A stretch of 64,000 nucleotides of DNA from Novosphingobium marinum (GTDB lineage Bacteria; Pseudomonadota; Alphaproteobacteria; Sphingomonadales; Sphingomonadaceae). The stretch lies in assembly GCF_013408095.1 (NCBI RefSeq), contig NZ_JACBZF010000005.1, positions 124,001-188,000 of the forward strand. The letters are read 5' to 3'. This document shows, piece by piece, positions 1-8,721 of the stretch (positions are counted from its first letter, which is position 1; the number at the start of each line of letters is the position of its first letter). Position numbers and translations under genes: made by a program. The notes under the pieces are model-generated. The model was not told the origin of the DNA, ran no database searches, and was given only the letters and a program-made list of their open reading frames with translations.

Positions 1-2
1 CC

Positions 3-650
3 GTCCCCGAGACGACCGACAGCTTCGATGCGGGCGTCCGGTTCCAGACCGGCACCGTGCAGGCGCAGCTTGCCGGCTGGTACACCAAGTACAAGAACCG
101 CCTGGCTTCCGCCTACGACCCGGTGCTCGACGAGACGGTCTACCGGAACCTCGGTTCGGTCGACAAATATGGGATCGACGGGTCGGTAGCGTGGCAGCCG
201 ACACCCAACACTTTCCTGTACGTCTTCGGTTCCTGGTACGATTCGGAGATCAAGGAGGACATCCTCACCGCCGATGGCGTGATCCCGACGGGCGGCAAGA
301 AGGAAAGCGGCGCACCGGTGTTCACTCTCGGCGCGCGTGGCGAGGTGACGTTTGGCGATTTCAGCCTGGGCGCGCAGGCCAAGCACACCGGCAAGCGTTA
401 CCTCAACGACGCCAACCTTGTGCTCGAACCGCTTGGCCGGACAGCCGACGGCTACACGCTTGTCGACCTCGACCTGCGGTACAAGCTGGCCGAATCGCCG
501 ATGGGCGGTGACGTGGCGATACAGCTTAACGTCACCAACCTGTTCGACGAGTTCTACGTGTCGGGCTTCGACGGATCGCTGGACAGCTCGCCGTTCCTGC
601 AGATCGGCGCTCCGCGCGCGTTCAGCGTGGCAATCCTTTTCGGCTACTGA
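3..650 (+). CDS. TonB-dependent receptor, C-terminal part (5' end outside window)
   Basis: This is the last 215 codons of an outer-membrane TonB-dependent receptor whose N-terminus lies upstream of the window. The open frame runs in from base 3. The first in-frame start-like codon, a GTG at 57, falls in the middle of a conserved beta-barrel stretch, so it is not the real start. The sequence alternates aromatic and polar residues as barrel strands do. It contains the late-barrel pattern LNVTNLFDE and ends in an aromatic residue (LFGY), the usual Bam-recognition end. The substrate cannot be told from this fragment. No partner transport genes follow: the next gene, mtgA, is on the other strand. 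Confidence 0.9.
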   Translation, partial: VPETTDSFDAGVRFQTGTVQAQLAGWYTKYKNRLASAYDPVLDETVYRNLGSVDKYGIDGSVAWQPTPNTFLYVFGSWYDSEIKEDILTADGVIPTGGKKESGAPVFTLGARGEVTFGDFSLGAQAKHTGKRYLNDANLVLEPLGRTADGYTLVDLDLRYKLAESPMGGDVAIQLNVTNLFDEFYVSGFDGSLDSSPFLQIGAPRAFSVAILFGY

Positions 651-672
651 GCTACCGAAAGAGCAAGCGGGT

Positions 673-694
673 GGCGGCACCCCCGGGTGTCGCC
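673..694. terminator. possible terminator hairpin between receptor and mtgA
   Basis: GGCGGCACC (673-681) can pair with GGTGTCGCC (686-694) around a 4-base loop, with one G-U wobble. It sits 22 bases after the receptor stop and before the convergent end of mtgA. There is no proper U-run, so termination here is uncertain. Confidence 0.3.
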
Positions 695-729
695 GTTCCG
701 CGTTTCATGGCCGGGAAAAACGGGCCACC

Positions 730-1434
730 TTATTCATACACGCAGGCGTCGAGGCCATCACGGCGCACGACGCCGATGCGCGCGGCGATCGTGTTGGCGT
801 AGCGGCGTGTGAAGCCTGCCGGGTTGCGCACGGCGCGTTTCTTGGGGCTGGGCAGGGCGGCGGCCATGCGCGCCGCCTCGTCGCGCGTCAGCCTGGCGGC
901 GGACTTGTCGAAGTAGCGGTGCGCACCGGCTTCGACCCCGTAGGTGCCGATGCCGGTCTCAGCTACGTTGAGGTAGACCTCGATGATCCGGCGCTTGGTC
1001 CAGATCGTCTCGATCAGGAAGGTGAACCAGGCTTCCAGCCCCTTGCGAAGCCAGCGGTCCCAGCCGCTTCCCTGCCAGAGGAAAACGTTCTTGGCGGTCT
1101 GCTGGCTGATTGTCGAGCCGCCGCGCAAGCGCCCGCCTTTCGCATTGCGCGCCATCGCCTGTTCGATCGCCTCGCGGTCGAATCCGTCGTGAGAGCAGAA
1201 CTTTGAATCCTCGGCCCCGATAACGGCGGAGACCATGTTGCGGTCTATCCGCGAAAGCGGTGTCCAGTCCTTGGTGAAACCGTGCTCGTCGAACACCATG
1301 GTCGCGGTCAGCGGTGGCGGTACGAAGCGAAACAGCAGGACGAGGCCCACGCTGATCGCCAGGAACCATACGATGAGGCGTGCAAGAAACTGCGTCGCGG
1401 AATAAACGCACCCCGGTCTTTTCGCTTTCGCCAT
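730..1434 (-). CDS. mtgA: monofunctional biosynthetic peptidoglycan transglycosylase
   Basis: MtgA polymerises lipid II into glycan strands at the periplasmic face of the inner membrane. The 234-residue protein has one N-terminal membrane helix (about residues 13-38) and then a GT51 domain. The catalytic Glu is E75 in AEDSKF, followed by the conserved GGSTISQQ box (105-112), KNVFLW, and the KRRIIEVYLN motif. Length and motif order match the family, and there is no transpeptidase domain. It is transcribed away from rpoH, downstream of an unrecognised small gene, with about 95 bases between them. Confidence 0.95.
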   Translation of the reverse strand: MAKAKRPGCVYSATQFLARLIVWFLAISVGLVLLFRFVPPPLTATMVFDEHGFTKDWTPLSRIDRNMVSAVIGAEDSKFCSHDGFDREAIEQAMARNAKGGRLRGGSTISQQTAKNVFLWQGSGWDRWLRKGLEAWFTFLIETIWTKRRIIEVYLNVAETGIGTYGVEAGAHRYFDKSAARLTRDEAARMAAALPSPKKRAVRNPAGFTRRYANTIAARIGVVRRDGLDACVYE

Positions 1435-1528
1435 GAACTCGGACTAGCCGCTAAGGCGGCATGCAGGCAATGCTGCTGTGTGAGGGACCTTTGCAAGCGG
1501 ACCGGATCGCCGCCTGCGACTGGCTGAA

Positions 1529-1927
1529 TCAGGAAAAGCGTGCCGGGCCGTTCCGAACCTGCGTCAGCATCTGCCGCATCGCCATGATGACCTTGCGCAG
1601 CATTGCATCGAGTTGTTCCATCGTCTTGATATGTCCGATGGGGATGCGCTGGGTCTTGCCACCCGCACTGACCTCGAAATACCCGTTCCGGCCATTGACC
1701 GTCATGTCGAAACTCTTCGGCCCCTTGTCGAACTTCGGGGCGGTCTTGGGATCCATGTATCCCTTCTTGAGCAGGTCCTTCTCGAACGCGACCGACTTCT
1801 TGAACTTGTCGGTGTTGTCGTAAAGTTCCGCGCCCTTGAACTCCCTGAATGCCTCGGTGATCAGCGGCGAAATCCACGATTCGTTGCCCGTGAACGCGAT
1901 CTTCGGCTTGGTTGACGGAGTCGGCAT
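1529..1927 (-). CDS. hypothetical protein, no family recognised
   Basis: This is a 132-residue soluble, basic protein that I do not recognise. The open frame extends back to 2062, but that extension crosses the rpoH terminator and the end of rpoH, so it cannot be the real start. The ATG at 1927 is preferred; an ATG at 1945 and a GTG at 1957 also lie downstream of the hairpin, and none has a strong Shine-Dalgarno. The protein has no signal peptide or membrane helix. It has a Lys-rich middle (DKFKKSVAFEKDLLKKG), then a short strand-like segment, then an amphipathic helix rich in Met (LRKVIMAMRQML). Codon use matches the neighbours. Confidence 0.6.
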   Translation of the reverse strand: MPTPSTKPKIAFTGNESWISPLITEAFREFKGAELYDNTDKFKKSVAFEKDLLKKGYMDPKTAPKFDKGPKSFDMTVNGRNGYFEVSAGGKTQRIPIGHIKTMEQLDAMLRKVIMAMRQMLTQVRNGPARFS

Positions 1928-1960
1928 GGCCCCGGAGGATAACATCGGAGCGTACACGGT

Positions 1961-1998
1961 CAATAAAAAGGCCGGCCCGCGATGGTTCGGGGCCGGCC
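1961..1998 (-). terminator. intrinsic terminator of rpoH
   Basis: A perfect 9-bp GC stem (1970-1978 with 1990-1998) with an 11-base loop is followed on the minus strand by TTTTTATT. It lies 30 bases after the rpoH stop and before the next minus-strand gene. This both ends the rpoH transcript and sets an upper limit for the start of the following gene. Confidence 0.88.
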
Positions 1999-2027
1999 AA
2001 TAGCCTGAATTACTTTGCGACTTTCGT

Positions 2028-2930
2028 TCAGGTCGCGGCGATGAGCCGCCTGTCGGTGGCAATGTTCTTCATCGCCTTCTGAAGCTTTTCGAAAGCACGA
2101 ACCTCGATCTGGCGGACGCGTTCGCGACTGACCTTGTAGACCTGGCTAAGCTCCTCGAGCGTCTTGGGATCCTCGGTCAGGCGGCGCTCGGTCAGGATGT
2201 CGCGCTCGCGCTCGTTAAGGCCGTCCATTGCCTCCACGAGCATGTCGTGGCGGACGGTCTTTTCCTCGGCCTCGGCGACGATCTCATCCTGCAGCGGATT
2301 GTCATCCTGCAGGATGTCCATCCACTGGCCTTCGCCTTCCTCGCGCAGCGATACGTTGAGCGAAGCGTCGCCGCCCATCATCATCCGGCGGTTCATGTTG
2401 ACGACTTCGGTTTCGGAAACGCCGAGATCGGTCGCGATCTTCTTCACATCGTCGGGATGAAGGTCGGAATCCTCGTAGGCGTCGAGGTTCTTCTTCATCC
2501 GGCGCAGGTTGAAGAACAGCTTCTTCTGGGCGGCGGTGGTGCCCATCTTCACGAGGCTCCACGAGCGCAGGATGAATTCCTGGATCGAGGCCTTGATCCA
2601 CCACATGGCATAGGTCGCCAACCGGAACCCGCGATCGGGTTCGAACTTCTTGACGCCTTGCATGAGGCCGATGTTGCCTTCGGAGATGAGTTCGGAGACG
2701 GGGAGGCCGTAGCCGCGATAGCCCATCGCGATCTTCGCGACGAGGCGAAGGTGGCTGGTCACCAGTTGCGCGGCAGCATCGGGATCCTCGTGTTCCTTGT
2801 AGCGCTTGGCGAGCATGTATTCCTGCTCGGGCGCGAGAATCGGGAATTTCTTGATCTCCGAGAGATAGCGATTGAGGCTATGTTCGCCGCCCAAAGCTGG
2901 CACGGCCGGGAGATTGCGCTGGTTGCTCAC
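2028..2930 (-). CDS. rpoH: RNA polymerase heat-shock sigma factor RpoH (sigma-32)
   Basis: RpoH directs RNA polymerase to heat-shock promoters. The 300-residue protein shows sigma region 2 (the FEPDRGFRLATYAMWWIKASIQEFI core-binding and -10 helix, cited here in part: LATYAMWWIK), the RpoH box QKKLFFNLRR, and region 4 with the RERVRQIEVRAFEKL helix-turn-helix. The start is set at the GTG at 2930, seven codons inside a longer TTG-initiated frame, because AGGTAGGAA lies just upstream and the family begins SNQRN-PA-PALGGE. rluD lies 100 bases upstream on the same strand and an intrinsic terminator follows. A plausible target, the clpB promoter at about 41705, is in this window. Confidence 0.96.
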   Translation of the reverse strand: MSNQRNLPAVPALGGEHSLNRYLSEIKKFPILAPEQEYMLAKRYKEHEDPDAAAQLVTSHLRLVAKIAMGYRGYGLPVSELISEGNIGLMQGVKKFEPDRGFRLATYAMWWIKASIQEFILRSWSLVKMGTTAAQKKLFFNLRRMKKNLDAYEDSDLHPDDVKKIATDLGVSETEVVNMNRRMMMGGDASLNVSLREEGEGQWMDILQDDNPLQDEIVAEAEEKTVRHDMLVEAMDGLNERERDILTERRLTEDPKTLEELSQVYKVSRERVRQIEVRAFEKLQKAMKNIATDRRLIAAT

Positions 2931-3030
2931 TTTTCCTACCTGTCCTTTCAATCGTCGACCGACTCTTGAAGACCCATGCTTGGCATCTTAAATCGCGGTC
3001 ACCTTCACAATATACACCAAAAAACCGATT

Positions 3031-3975
3031 TCAGTTCCGTAAATCGTCTATGAGTGCCTGCATATCCGCAGGCATCGCGCTGTCGAAATGCAGCCTTTCC
3101 CTACTAACGGGGTGAACAAGGCCGAGTTCCGCTGCATGCAGCGCCTGTCGACGAAACGCGAGGGTTTTGAGGATCGGCCGAAACCGGGATGGTGTGCGTC
3201 CATAGTTCGGATCCCCCAATAGCGGATGCCCGATTGACGACATGTGAACACGAACCTGGTGGGTTCGCCCGGTTTCCAGCCGGCATTCCAGAAGCGCCGC
3301 ATCACCCAGTGTTTCGAGTGTTTTGTAGTGCGTAACCGCATGCTTGCCGCGCCCGTCCTCCACCATCGCCATCTTCTTGCGATCATGCGACGAGCGGGCG
3401 ATGGCGCCGGTTACGGTTCCGGCAGCGGGGGTCGGCCTGCCGGAGACGATCGCGCGATAGGCGCGCTCGATCGAATGGTCGGCGAACTGGGATGCCAGGC
3501 CTTCGTGCGCGGCGTCGGTCTTGGCGACGACGAGCAGGCCGGACGTATCCTTGTCGATGCGGTGGACGATTCCGGGGCGCGCAACCCCTCCGATCCCGGA
3601 TAGCTGGCCGTGGCAATGATGAAGCAGCGCATTGACCAGTGTCCCGTCCGGATTTCCCGCGGCGGGATGGACGACCAGCCCGGCAGGCTTGTCGACCACG
3701 ATGAGATGCTCGTCCTCGAAAACAACGTCCAGCGGAATGTCCTGCGCCTTCGCCTCGGCGGGCACCGCTTCCGGCACGCGAATGGCGAACGAGGTGCCGG
3801 TAGCCGGTTTCAGCGACGCCTGCCCGACAGTCCTGCCCGCAAGCATGATGCGACCCTCGCCGAGCAAGGCCTTGATCCGTTCGCGCGAGAGGTTGGTGGC
3901 CAGCGCCAGCGCCTTGTCCAGGCGTTCGCCGTCCGAGGAAATTTTCCCTTCGATGATGCGTTCCCCCGTCCCCAT
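3031..3975 (-). CDS. rluD: RluD-type 23S rRNA pseudouridine synthase
   Basis: This enzyme converts uridines to pseudouridine in 23S rRNA helix 69 (family knowledge for RluD). The 314-residue protein has an N-terminal S4 RNA-binding domain (about 16-75) and a RluA-family catalytic domain with HRIDKDTSG, the catalytic Asp being D141. The LETGRTHQVRVHMSSIGHPLLGD region follows (cited in part: GRTHQVRVHM). The ATG at 3975 is chosen because the longer frame would run into the divergent M67 peptidase gene at 3992. The tight 16-base divergent spacing means the two genes must share overlapping promoter sequence. RluA or RluC specificity is possible, but the overall architecture fits RluD best. Confidence 0.88.
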   Translation of the reverse strand: MGTGERIIEGKISSDGERLDKALALATNLSRERIKALLGEGRIMLAGRTVGQASLKPATGTSFAIRVPEAVPAEAKAQDIPLDVVFEDEHLIVVDKPAGLVVHPAAGNPDGTLVNALLHHCHGQLSGIGGVARPGIVHRIDKDTSGLLVVAKTDAAHEGLASQFADHSIERAYRAIVSGRPTPAAGTVTGAIARSSHDRKKMAMVEDGRGKHAVTHYKTLETLGDAALLECRLETGRTHQVRVHMSSIGHPLLGDPNYGRTPSRFRPILKTLAFRRQALHAAELGLVHPVSRERLHFDSAMPADMQALIDDLRN

Positions 3976-3991
3976 GACTATGATGTGGGGA

Positions 3992-4387
3992 ATGCCTATC
4001 GAAGTGACAAGCAAGGTCGTCTCGCGTCTCGTTTCTGAGGCCAGGAACGCCGCGCCCGAAGAGTGCTGCGGCCTGCTGCTCGGGCGGAAGGATCGCATAA
4101 CCTTCGTGAAGCCGACCGCGAACGTCGCCGAGGACCCCGTCGCCAATTTCGAGATCGATCCTGCGGCTCTGGTAAAGGCGCACAAGGCCGCGCGGGAGGA
4201 CGGACCGGAGGTGATCGGATACTACCATTCGCATCCCGAGGGTCGCGCGATACCTTCCGCCAGCGACCGGGCCAGCGCGGCGCGCGACGGCAGGATATGG
4301 GCGATCGTAGCGGGAGAGGACGTGAAGTTCTGGCGCGACAGCGAATCGGGCTTCGTCGCGATCCAGCCACTCCGGGCCGAACACTGA
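3992..4387 (+). CDS. M67 family (JAMM/MPN) metallopeptidase
   Basis: This is a compact 131-residue MPN-domain protein. The zinc motif is complete: an upstream Glu (E23 or E24 in PEECCG) and H79-S-H81 followed by seven residues, S89 and D92. That is the H-x-H-x7-S-x-x-D signature of JAMM isopeptidases. The start ATG is preceded by GGGGA. Bacterial stand-alone members remove C-terminal extensions from ubiquitin-like sulfur carriers or act in other processing; the substrate here is unknown, and no ThiS/MoaD-type gene is adjacent. It is divergent from rluD and about 160 bases upstream of chpT. Confidence 0.88.
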   Translation: MPIEVTSKVVSRLVSEARNAAPEECCGLLLGRKDRITFVKPTANVAEDPVANFEIDPAALVKAHKAAREDGPEVIGYYHSHPEGRAIPSASDRASAARDGRIWAIVAGEDVKFWRDSESGFVAIQPLRAEH

Positions 4388-4547
4388 GGCGCGTTTCCGG
4401 CCAAGGGGCTTTTCTCCGGCCCGGTTGCGCTTTAAGGCCGGCTAAGGGGCATGTTCACAGGGGGAGGACAATGCGGGGACCCGATTTCCGCTGCCAACCC
4501 TTCGCTCGCCCGACCGGACCCGTTCCGCCGACCGAAGGCCTGACTCT

Positions 4548-5189
4548 ATGACCACCAGTTCGCTCGACCTTGCCAGCCTGCTTTGTTCGCGGCTTTGCCA
4601 CGACATGCTGAGCCCGGTCGGCGCCTTGTCGAATGGCCTTGAACTGCTGTCCGAGGAAAAGGACCCGCAAATGCGCGAGCGCTGCTTCGAGCTGCTCGAG
4701 CAGAGTGCGCGTATCTCGACCGACAAGCTCAAGTTCTTCCGCCTGGCTTTCGGTGCGGCGGGAGGATTCGGCGATCTCGTACCGGTGTCCGAGGCGCGCT
4801 CGCTTATCGAGGCGCTCGTCGGCAACAACGAGAGGATCGCGATCAACTGGGCGCTGGGCAGCGAATCGTTGCCGAAACCGGCGGTGAAGACGCTTCTCAA
4901 TTTCTCGCTGATCGGGATGGACGCGCTGGTGCGCGGCGGAACGCTCGATATCGCGGCGGAACTGCGCGACGGGGCGAGCGAGATCGTCGTGCGCGCGGCG
5001 GGTGCCAAGATCGCGTTCGATGCCGATATTGGACGGGCCCTCGACGGCTCGCTGCCCGATGGCGACCTGTCGAGCCGGACCGCGCCGGCCGCGATGCTCA
5101 ACCAGCTTGCGCAGAGCGTCGGGGGAGGGCTGCAACACATGCTGGGCGAGGACGCGCTGGTGCTCGGCGCCGTGCTCCCCGCGGCCTGA
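4548..5189 (+). CDS. chpT: histidine phosphotransferase ChpT
   Basis: ChpT relays phosphate from the CckA kinase to the cell-cycle regulator CtrA and to CpdR in alphaproteobacteria. The 213-residue protein has the dimerisation/phosphotransfer helix with LCHDMLSPVGALSNGLELL (His18 is the expected phospho-acceptor) and a degenerate Bergerat-type C-terminal domain lacking ATP-binding boxes, as in the family. The start has GAAGG eight bases upstream. It is followed three bases later by the amidase gene. Neither cckA nor ctrA is in the window, but a cpa/tad pilus operon, a typical CtrA target, is. Confidence 0.92.
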   Translation: MTTSSLDLASLLCSRLCHDMLSPVGALSNGLELLSEEKDPQMRERCFELLEQSARISTDKLKFFRLAFGAAGGFGDLVPVSEARSLIEALVGNNERIAINWALGSESLPKPAVKTLLNFSLIGMDALVRGGTLDIAAELRDGASEIVVRAAGAKIAFDADIGRALDGSLPDGDLSSRTAPAAMLNQLAQSVGGGLQHMLGEDALVLGAVLPAA

Positions 5190-5192
5190 CCG

Positions 5193-5906
5193 ATGCCGGG
5201 GATGAAGCGCTGGCTGGTCCACCGCGAGGTATCATCCCCGAACTGCAACGAACGTGCGCTGCCCATTTCGATGGTGGTGCTTCACTACACCGGCATGAAA
5301 AGCGCCGAGGAAGCGCTCGAGCGGATGTGCGATGCCGAAGCGGCGGTTTCCGCGCACTACATGATCGACGAGGACGGAACGGTCACCCAGCTCGTCGAGG
5401 AAGACAAGCGCGCCTGGCATGCGGGCAAGTCCTACTGGCGCGGCGTGACCGACGTGAATTCGGCGAGCATCGGGATCGAGCTCGTCAATCCCGGCCACGA
5501 ATGGGGCTATCGTGAATTCACCGATGCACAGATGGAGGCGCTGCTGCCGCTGCTTGCCAACATCGTCGAGCGGCACGACATCCCGCGCGCCAACGTCGTG
5601 GGTCATTCGGACATCGCGCCTGCGCGCAAGATGGACCCGGGCGAGCTTTTCGACTGGGAGAGACTGGCGCGCCTGCGCCTGGCGCTGCCGGTGCCCGAGC
5701 CGAAGATTTACCTGCTCTACGACAATCCGGGGGCATTCTACCTGGCCCTCGAACGCTTCGGCTACGACATCACCGATGGCCACGCGGCGGTGGCCGCGTT
5801 CCAGCGGCGGTTTCGCCCGTCGCTGATCGACGGCGAGATCGACGGGCAGCTTGGCAGCCTGCTGTTCGAGCTTCTGTTGGAGCGCGACACCGGCCATGCT
5901 AGGTAG
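5193..5906 (+). CDS. N-acetylmuramoyl-L-alanine amidase, AmiD/Amidase_2 type
   Basis: This is a zinc amidase cleaving the bond between muramic acid and L-Ala in peptidoglycan or muropeptides. In the 237-residue protein the Amidase_2 domain supplies the zinc ligands H31 (LHYTG), H138 (GHSDIAPARK) and D148 (KMDPG), plus the WHAG substrate-site motif. The C-terminal 60 residues (YDITDGHAAVAAFQRRF) look like a peptidoglycan-binding helical domain, as in AmiD. No signal peptide or lipobox is visible, so the enzyme may be cytoplasmic and act in muropeptide recycling like AmpD, or be exported another way. It starts 3 bases after chpT and ends 6 bases before the RNase P RNA. Confidence 0.88.
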   Translation: MPGMKRWLVHREVSSPNCNERALPISMVVLHYTGMKSAEEALERMCDAEAAVSAHYMIDEDGTVTQLVEEDKRAWHAGKSYWRGVTDVNSASIGIELVNPGHEWGYREFTDAQMEALLPLLANIVERHDIPRANVVGHSDIAPARKMDPGELFDWERLARLRLALPVPEPKIYLLYDNPGAFYLALERFGYDITDGHAAVAAFQRRFRPSLIDGEIDGQLGSLLFELLLERDTGHAR

Positions 5907-5912
5907 GTCCCC

Positions 5913-6329
5913 GTGCCAGGGGGCCGGGCAGTCGCGTCGCGTTTTCGCGCCGAGGAAAGTCCGGGCTCCACGGAACAAGGGTGGCGGGTAACGCCCGCCG
6001 GGCCACGGTCCTTCGGGACCCGAAGCTCAGGGACAGTGCCACAGAAAGCAAACCGCCGTTGGCGCCTCGCGCGTACAGGCAAGGGTGAAAGGGTGCGGCA
6101 AGAGCGCACCGCGCGGCCGGCAACGGTCGCGGCACGGCAAACCCCACCCGGAGCAAGACCGAATAGGGGCAGCGTGCCGTCAAGGCGGGTCGGTTCCGGA
6201 CCCATGCTGCCCGGGTTGGTCGCTGGAGCGGCGGAGCAATCCGTCGCCGAGAGGAATGGCTGCCCTTGCAGCCCGCGTCTTCGGATACGGGGCTGCAAGA
6301 CAGAACCCGGCTTACAGGCTCCCTGGCAC
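5913..6329 (+). ncRNA. rnpB: RNase P RNA (M1 RNA, bacterial type A)
   Basis: This is the catalytic RNA that matures tRNA 5' ends. The ends are set by helix P1: GTGCCAGGG at 5913-5921 pairs exactly with CCCTGGCAC at 6321-6329. Universal blocks are present in order: GAGGAAAGTCCGGGCTCCA at 5952-5970, ACAGAAA at 6041-6047, GGTGAAAGGGTGCGGCAAGAG, the AAACCCCAC...GGAGCAAGACCGAATAGGGGCA region, AGAGGAATGGCTGCC, and the 3' CAGAACCCGGCTTACAGGC. Length (about 417 nt) is normal. Open frames drawn through this region are not genes. No clear intrinsic terminator follows; ugd converges 35 bases away. Confidence 0.97.
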
Positions 6330-6364
6330 GATTTCCGGTATCACGAGGCCGCGGGCCGATGCGG

Positions 6365-7669
6365 TCATCCGCGTCCGATGGACGAGTATCGGAACCCCTT
6401 GGCGCGGACTTCCTCGGGGTCGTAGACATTGCGCAGGTCTACCAGAACCGGTGCCCTGGCGACCTCCTTGAGCCGATCGAGGTCAAGCGCGCGGAAGGCG
6501 TCCCATTCGGTCACGATCGCCACCGCATCGGCGTTCCTTGCCGCTTCGTACGCACTTTCCGACATCTCGACATGCTGCATCAGCGGTTTGGCGAGTTCCA
6601 TGCCTTCCGGATCGTAGGCGGTGACCTCGACGCCGGCGTCGTCGAGTGCCTGCGCGATTGCGATGGAAGGTGCATCGCGCATATCATCGGTGTTGGGCTT
6701 GAAGGTCAGCCCAAGCAACGCAACCCGCTTCCCGCGCGGCTCGCTGCCCAGCGCGTCGATCACCTTGCGGCCCATCGCGCGCTTGCGTGAATCGTTCACC
6801 TTCACGACCGATTCGACGAGCCGCAGAGGCACACCGTTGTCCTCTGCGGTCTTGAGCAGGGCAAGCGTGTCCTTCGGGAAGCAGCTTCCGCCATAGCCGG
6901 GGCCGGCATGGAGGAACTTGGCGCCGATGCGGTTGTCCAGGCCCATGCCGCGCGCGATGTCCTGGACGTTGCCGCCAACCTTCTCGCACAAGTCCGCCAT
7001 CTCGTTGATGAAAGTGATCTTGGTCGCAAGGAATGCGTTCGCGGCGTACTTGACGAGTTCGGCCGATCGCCGGCTGGTGAACAGGATTGGCGCCTTGTTG
7101 AGAAAGAGCGGGCGATAGACTTCGTTCATGATGCCGCGCGCCCACTCGTCGTCGGTGCCGATGACGATGCGGTCGGGGCGCTTGAAGTCGCCGATGGCGG
7201 CACCTTCTCTCAGGAATTCGGGGTTGGATGCGACAGCGAAGCGGTGCTCGGTGCCCGATTCGCGAAGGATGCGCTCCACTTCGTCGCCGGTGCCGACGGG
7301 AACGGTCGATTTCGTGACGATAACGGCCGGCTGCGCGAGATTTGCCCCGACCTCGCGCGCCACCGCGTGGACGAACGAAAGGTCGGCGTGACCGTCGCCG
7401 CGGCGCGAGGGCGTGCCGACGGCAATGAAGATCGCACCTGCACCGGCGATGCCGGAAGCAAGGTCGGTCGTGAAGGAAAGCCGGCCTCCGCGCACGTTTC
7501 TCTCGACCAGATCCTCGAGGCCGGGTTCGTAGATCGGCATCTGCCCGGCCTTCAGCCGGTCGATCTTCGCCGGATCCTTGTCGATGCAGACGACGTCATG
7601 GCCGAAATCGGCAAAGCAAGCGCCCGAAACCAGGCCGACATAGCCCGACCCAACCATCGCGATTTTCAT
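6365..7669 (-). CDS. ugd: UDP-glucose 6-dehydrogenase
   Basis: Ugd oxidises UDP-glucose twice to UDP-glucuronate with NAD+, feeding acidic exopolysaccharide, capsule or lipid sugars. The 434-residue cytoplasmic protein has the Rossmann GSGYVG (7-12), the catalytic region K217 (LATKITFINE), the nucleophile C263 in GGSCFPKD, and the C-terminal UDP-binding domain with LLGLTFKPNTDDMRDAPS (cited in part). The length is standard. It follows the phosphatase gene by 9 bases and is probably cotranscribed. No other nucleotide-sugar gene is adjacent; the NfrB-like glycosyltransferase lies 4.5 kb away. Confidence 0.95.
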   Translation of the reverse strand: MKIAMVGSGYVGLVSGACFADFGHDVVCIDKDPAKIDRLKAGQMPIYEPGLEDLVERNVRGGRLSFTTDLASGIAGAGAIFIAVGTPSRRGDGHADLSFVHAVAREVGANLAQPAVIVTKSTVPVGTGDEVERILRESGTEHRFAVASNPEFLREGAAIGDFKRPDRIVIGTDDEWARGIMNEVYRPLFLNKAPILFTSRRSAELVKYAANAFLATKITFINEMADLCEKVGGNVQDIARGMGLDNRIGAKFLHAGPGYGGSCFPKDTLALLKTAEDNGVPLRLVESVVKVNDSRKRAMGRKVIDALGSEPRGKRVALLGLTFKPNTDDMRDAPSIAIAQALDDAGVEVTAYDPEGMELAKPLMQHVEMSESAYEAARNADAVAIVTEWDAFRALDLDRLKEVARAPVLVDLRNVYDPEEVRAKGFRYSSIGRG

Positions 7670-7678
7670 AGAGTTCCC

Positions 7679-8482
7679 CTAGGCGGCTCTGATCGACGCC
7701 CCGATTGTCCCCTCGCGATCGATCGTTTCGATCAACCAGCGATCGGTCCCTTCGAGTCCCAACGCCGTTAGCCTCCCCGACATGAAGGCGCCAGTGTCGA
7801 TGCCTATGCGGTTGCCACGCATTGCCGGTTCGTCCGAGATTGTATGGCCGTGGACGACGATGGCACCGTGGTCGCCCGAGTGGCTGAGGAACGGTTCGCG
7901 TATCCACCGAAAGTCGCGCGCATCCTGCCGTTCGAGGGGCGCTTCGGGTCGGATGCCGGCGTGAACGAACAGATAGTCGCCGATGCGGATGGTGTCCTCG
8001 AACGAGCGCATGAACGCGACGTGATCTTGTGGTACCGCTTCGACCATCATGCGATGCGCCTCTTCGAGGTCCGCGCCGTGAAAGGCGGCTGCGTCGACAC
8101 CGTATGAGAGGACCGTCTCGCGCCCGCCGGAGCGCAGGAAGGCCCGGAACCCGCCCAGTCTCTCCAGGGCGAGCAGGAACATTTCCTCGTGGTTTCCCGA
8201 AAGAATGCGAACCCGGCGGCGCTGCTGCCACTGCCGCGCAAAGTCGATGACCTGGGCGCTCTGCGGTCCCCGGTCGACGAGATCGCCGAGCAGGACGATG
8301 GTGGTGCGCGCTGCCGGCCGCTCGCTCTCGTCCGCGTCGATCGCGGTGGCGATCGTCCTGAGCAGGTCGAGGCGGCCGTGGACATCGCCGACCGCATAGA
8401 CGCGCTCGCCCGTCGGGATGCCCGCGCCCGGTCGAGAGGCTCTTCTCGAGAAGAGTTGCCTGAAGGTTTCCATCTTCACCAT
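7679..8482 (-). CDS. metallophosphoesterase, bacterial Ser/Thr phosphatase type
   Basis: This is a 267-residue cytoplasmic phosphoesterase of the PPP/PrpA-like family. The metal-site motifs appear in order: GDVHGR, GDLVDRG, GNHE, then a single His (FVHAG) and HGH. Such proteins hydrolyse phosphoproteins or diadenosine polyphosphates; the substrate cannot be read from the sequence. It lies 9 bases upstream of ugd on the same strand, so it may tune polysaccharide precursor synthesis, but that is inference. The upstream 240 bases are shared with the divergent porin gene. Confidence 0.88.
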   Translation of the reverse strand: MVKMETFRQLFSRRASRPGAGIPTGERVYAVGDVHGRLDLLRTIATAIDADESERPAARTTIVLLGDLVDRGPQSAQVIDFARQWQQRRRVRILSGNHEEMFLLALERLGGFRAFLRSGGRETVLSYGVDAAAFHGADLEEAHRMMVEAVPQDHVAFMRSFEDTIRIGDYLFVHAGIRPEAPLERQDARDFRWIREPFLSHSGDHGAIVVHGHTISDEPAMRGNRIGIDTGAFMSGRLTALGLEGTDRWLIETIDREGTIGASIRAA

Positions 8483-8721
8483 GTTGCAACGCGGTAGCTA
8501 GGCGCTGAGTTGCCTTACGACAAGTTGAACCGCTCGCGGATGAGTCCGTGTCATAAAAACAACAGTTTCGGGCGATCCGTGCATGTTTCTTGCCGTTGAG
8601 CCTTGTGCAATGCAACAAAACCGTGCAGGTGGACGCTGCAATCGCAAGCGCGTCCACCAAAGAGACGTGCGTGGCTGCGCAGGTGGGACGAGACACCAAC
8701 TCGAATGAGGGAAACTTGTCC

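Noticed and set aside
1928..2062. upstream extension of the hypothetical gene ending at 1529
   Set aside because: It would read through the rpoH terminator hairpin and the 3' end of rpoH in another frame.
5899..6429. several open frames of 120-180 codons around 6.0-6.4 kb
   Set aside because: They lie within the RNase P RNA gene, whose conserved blocks and P1 pairing are unmistakable.
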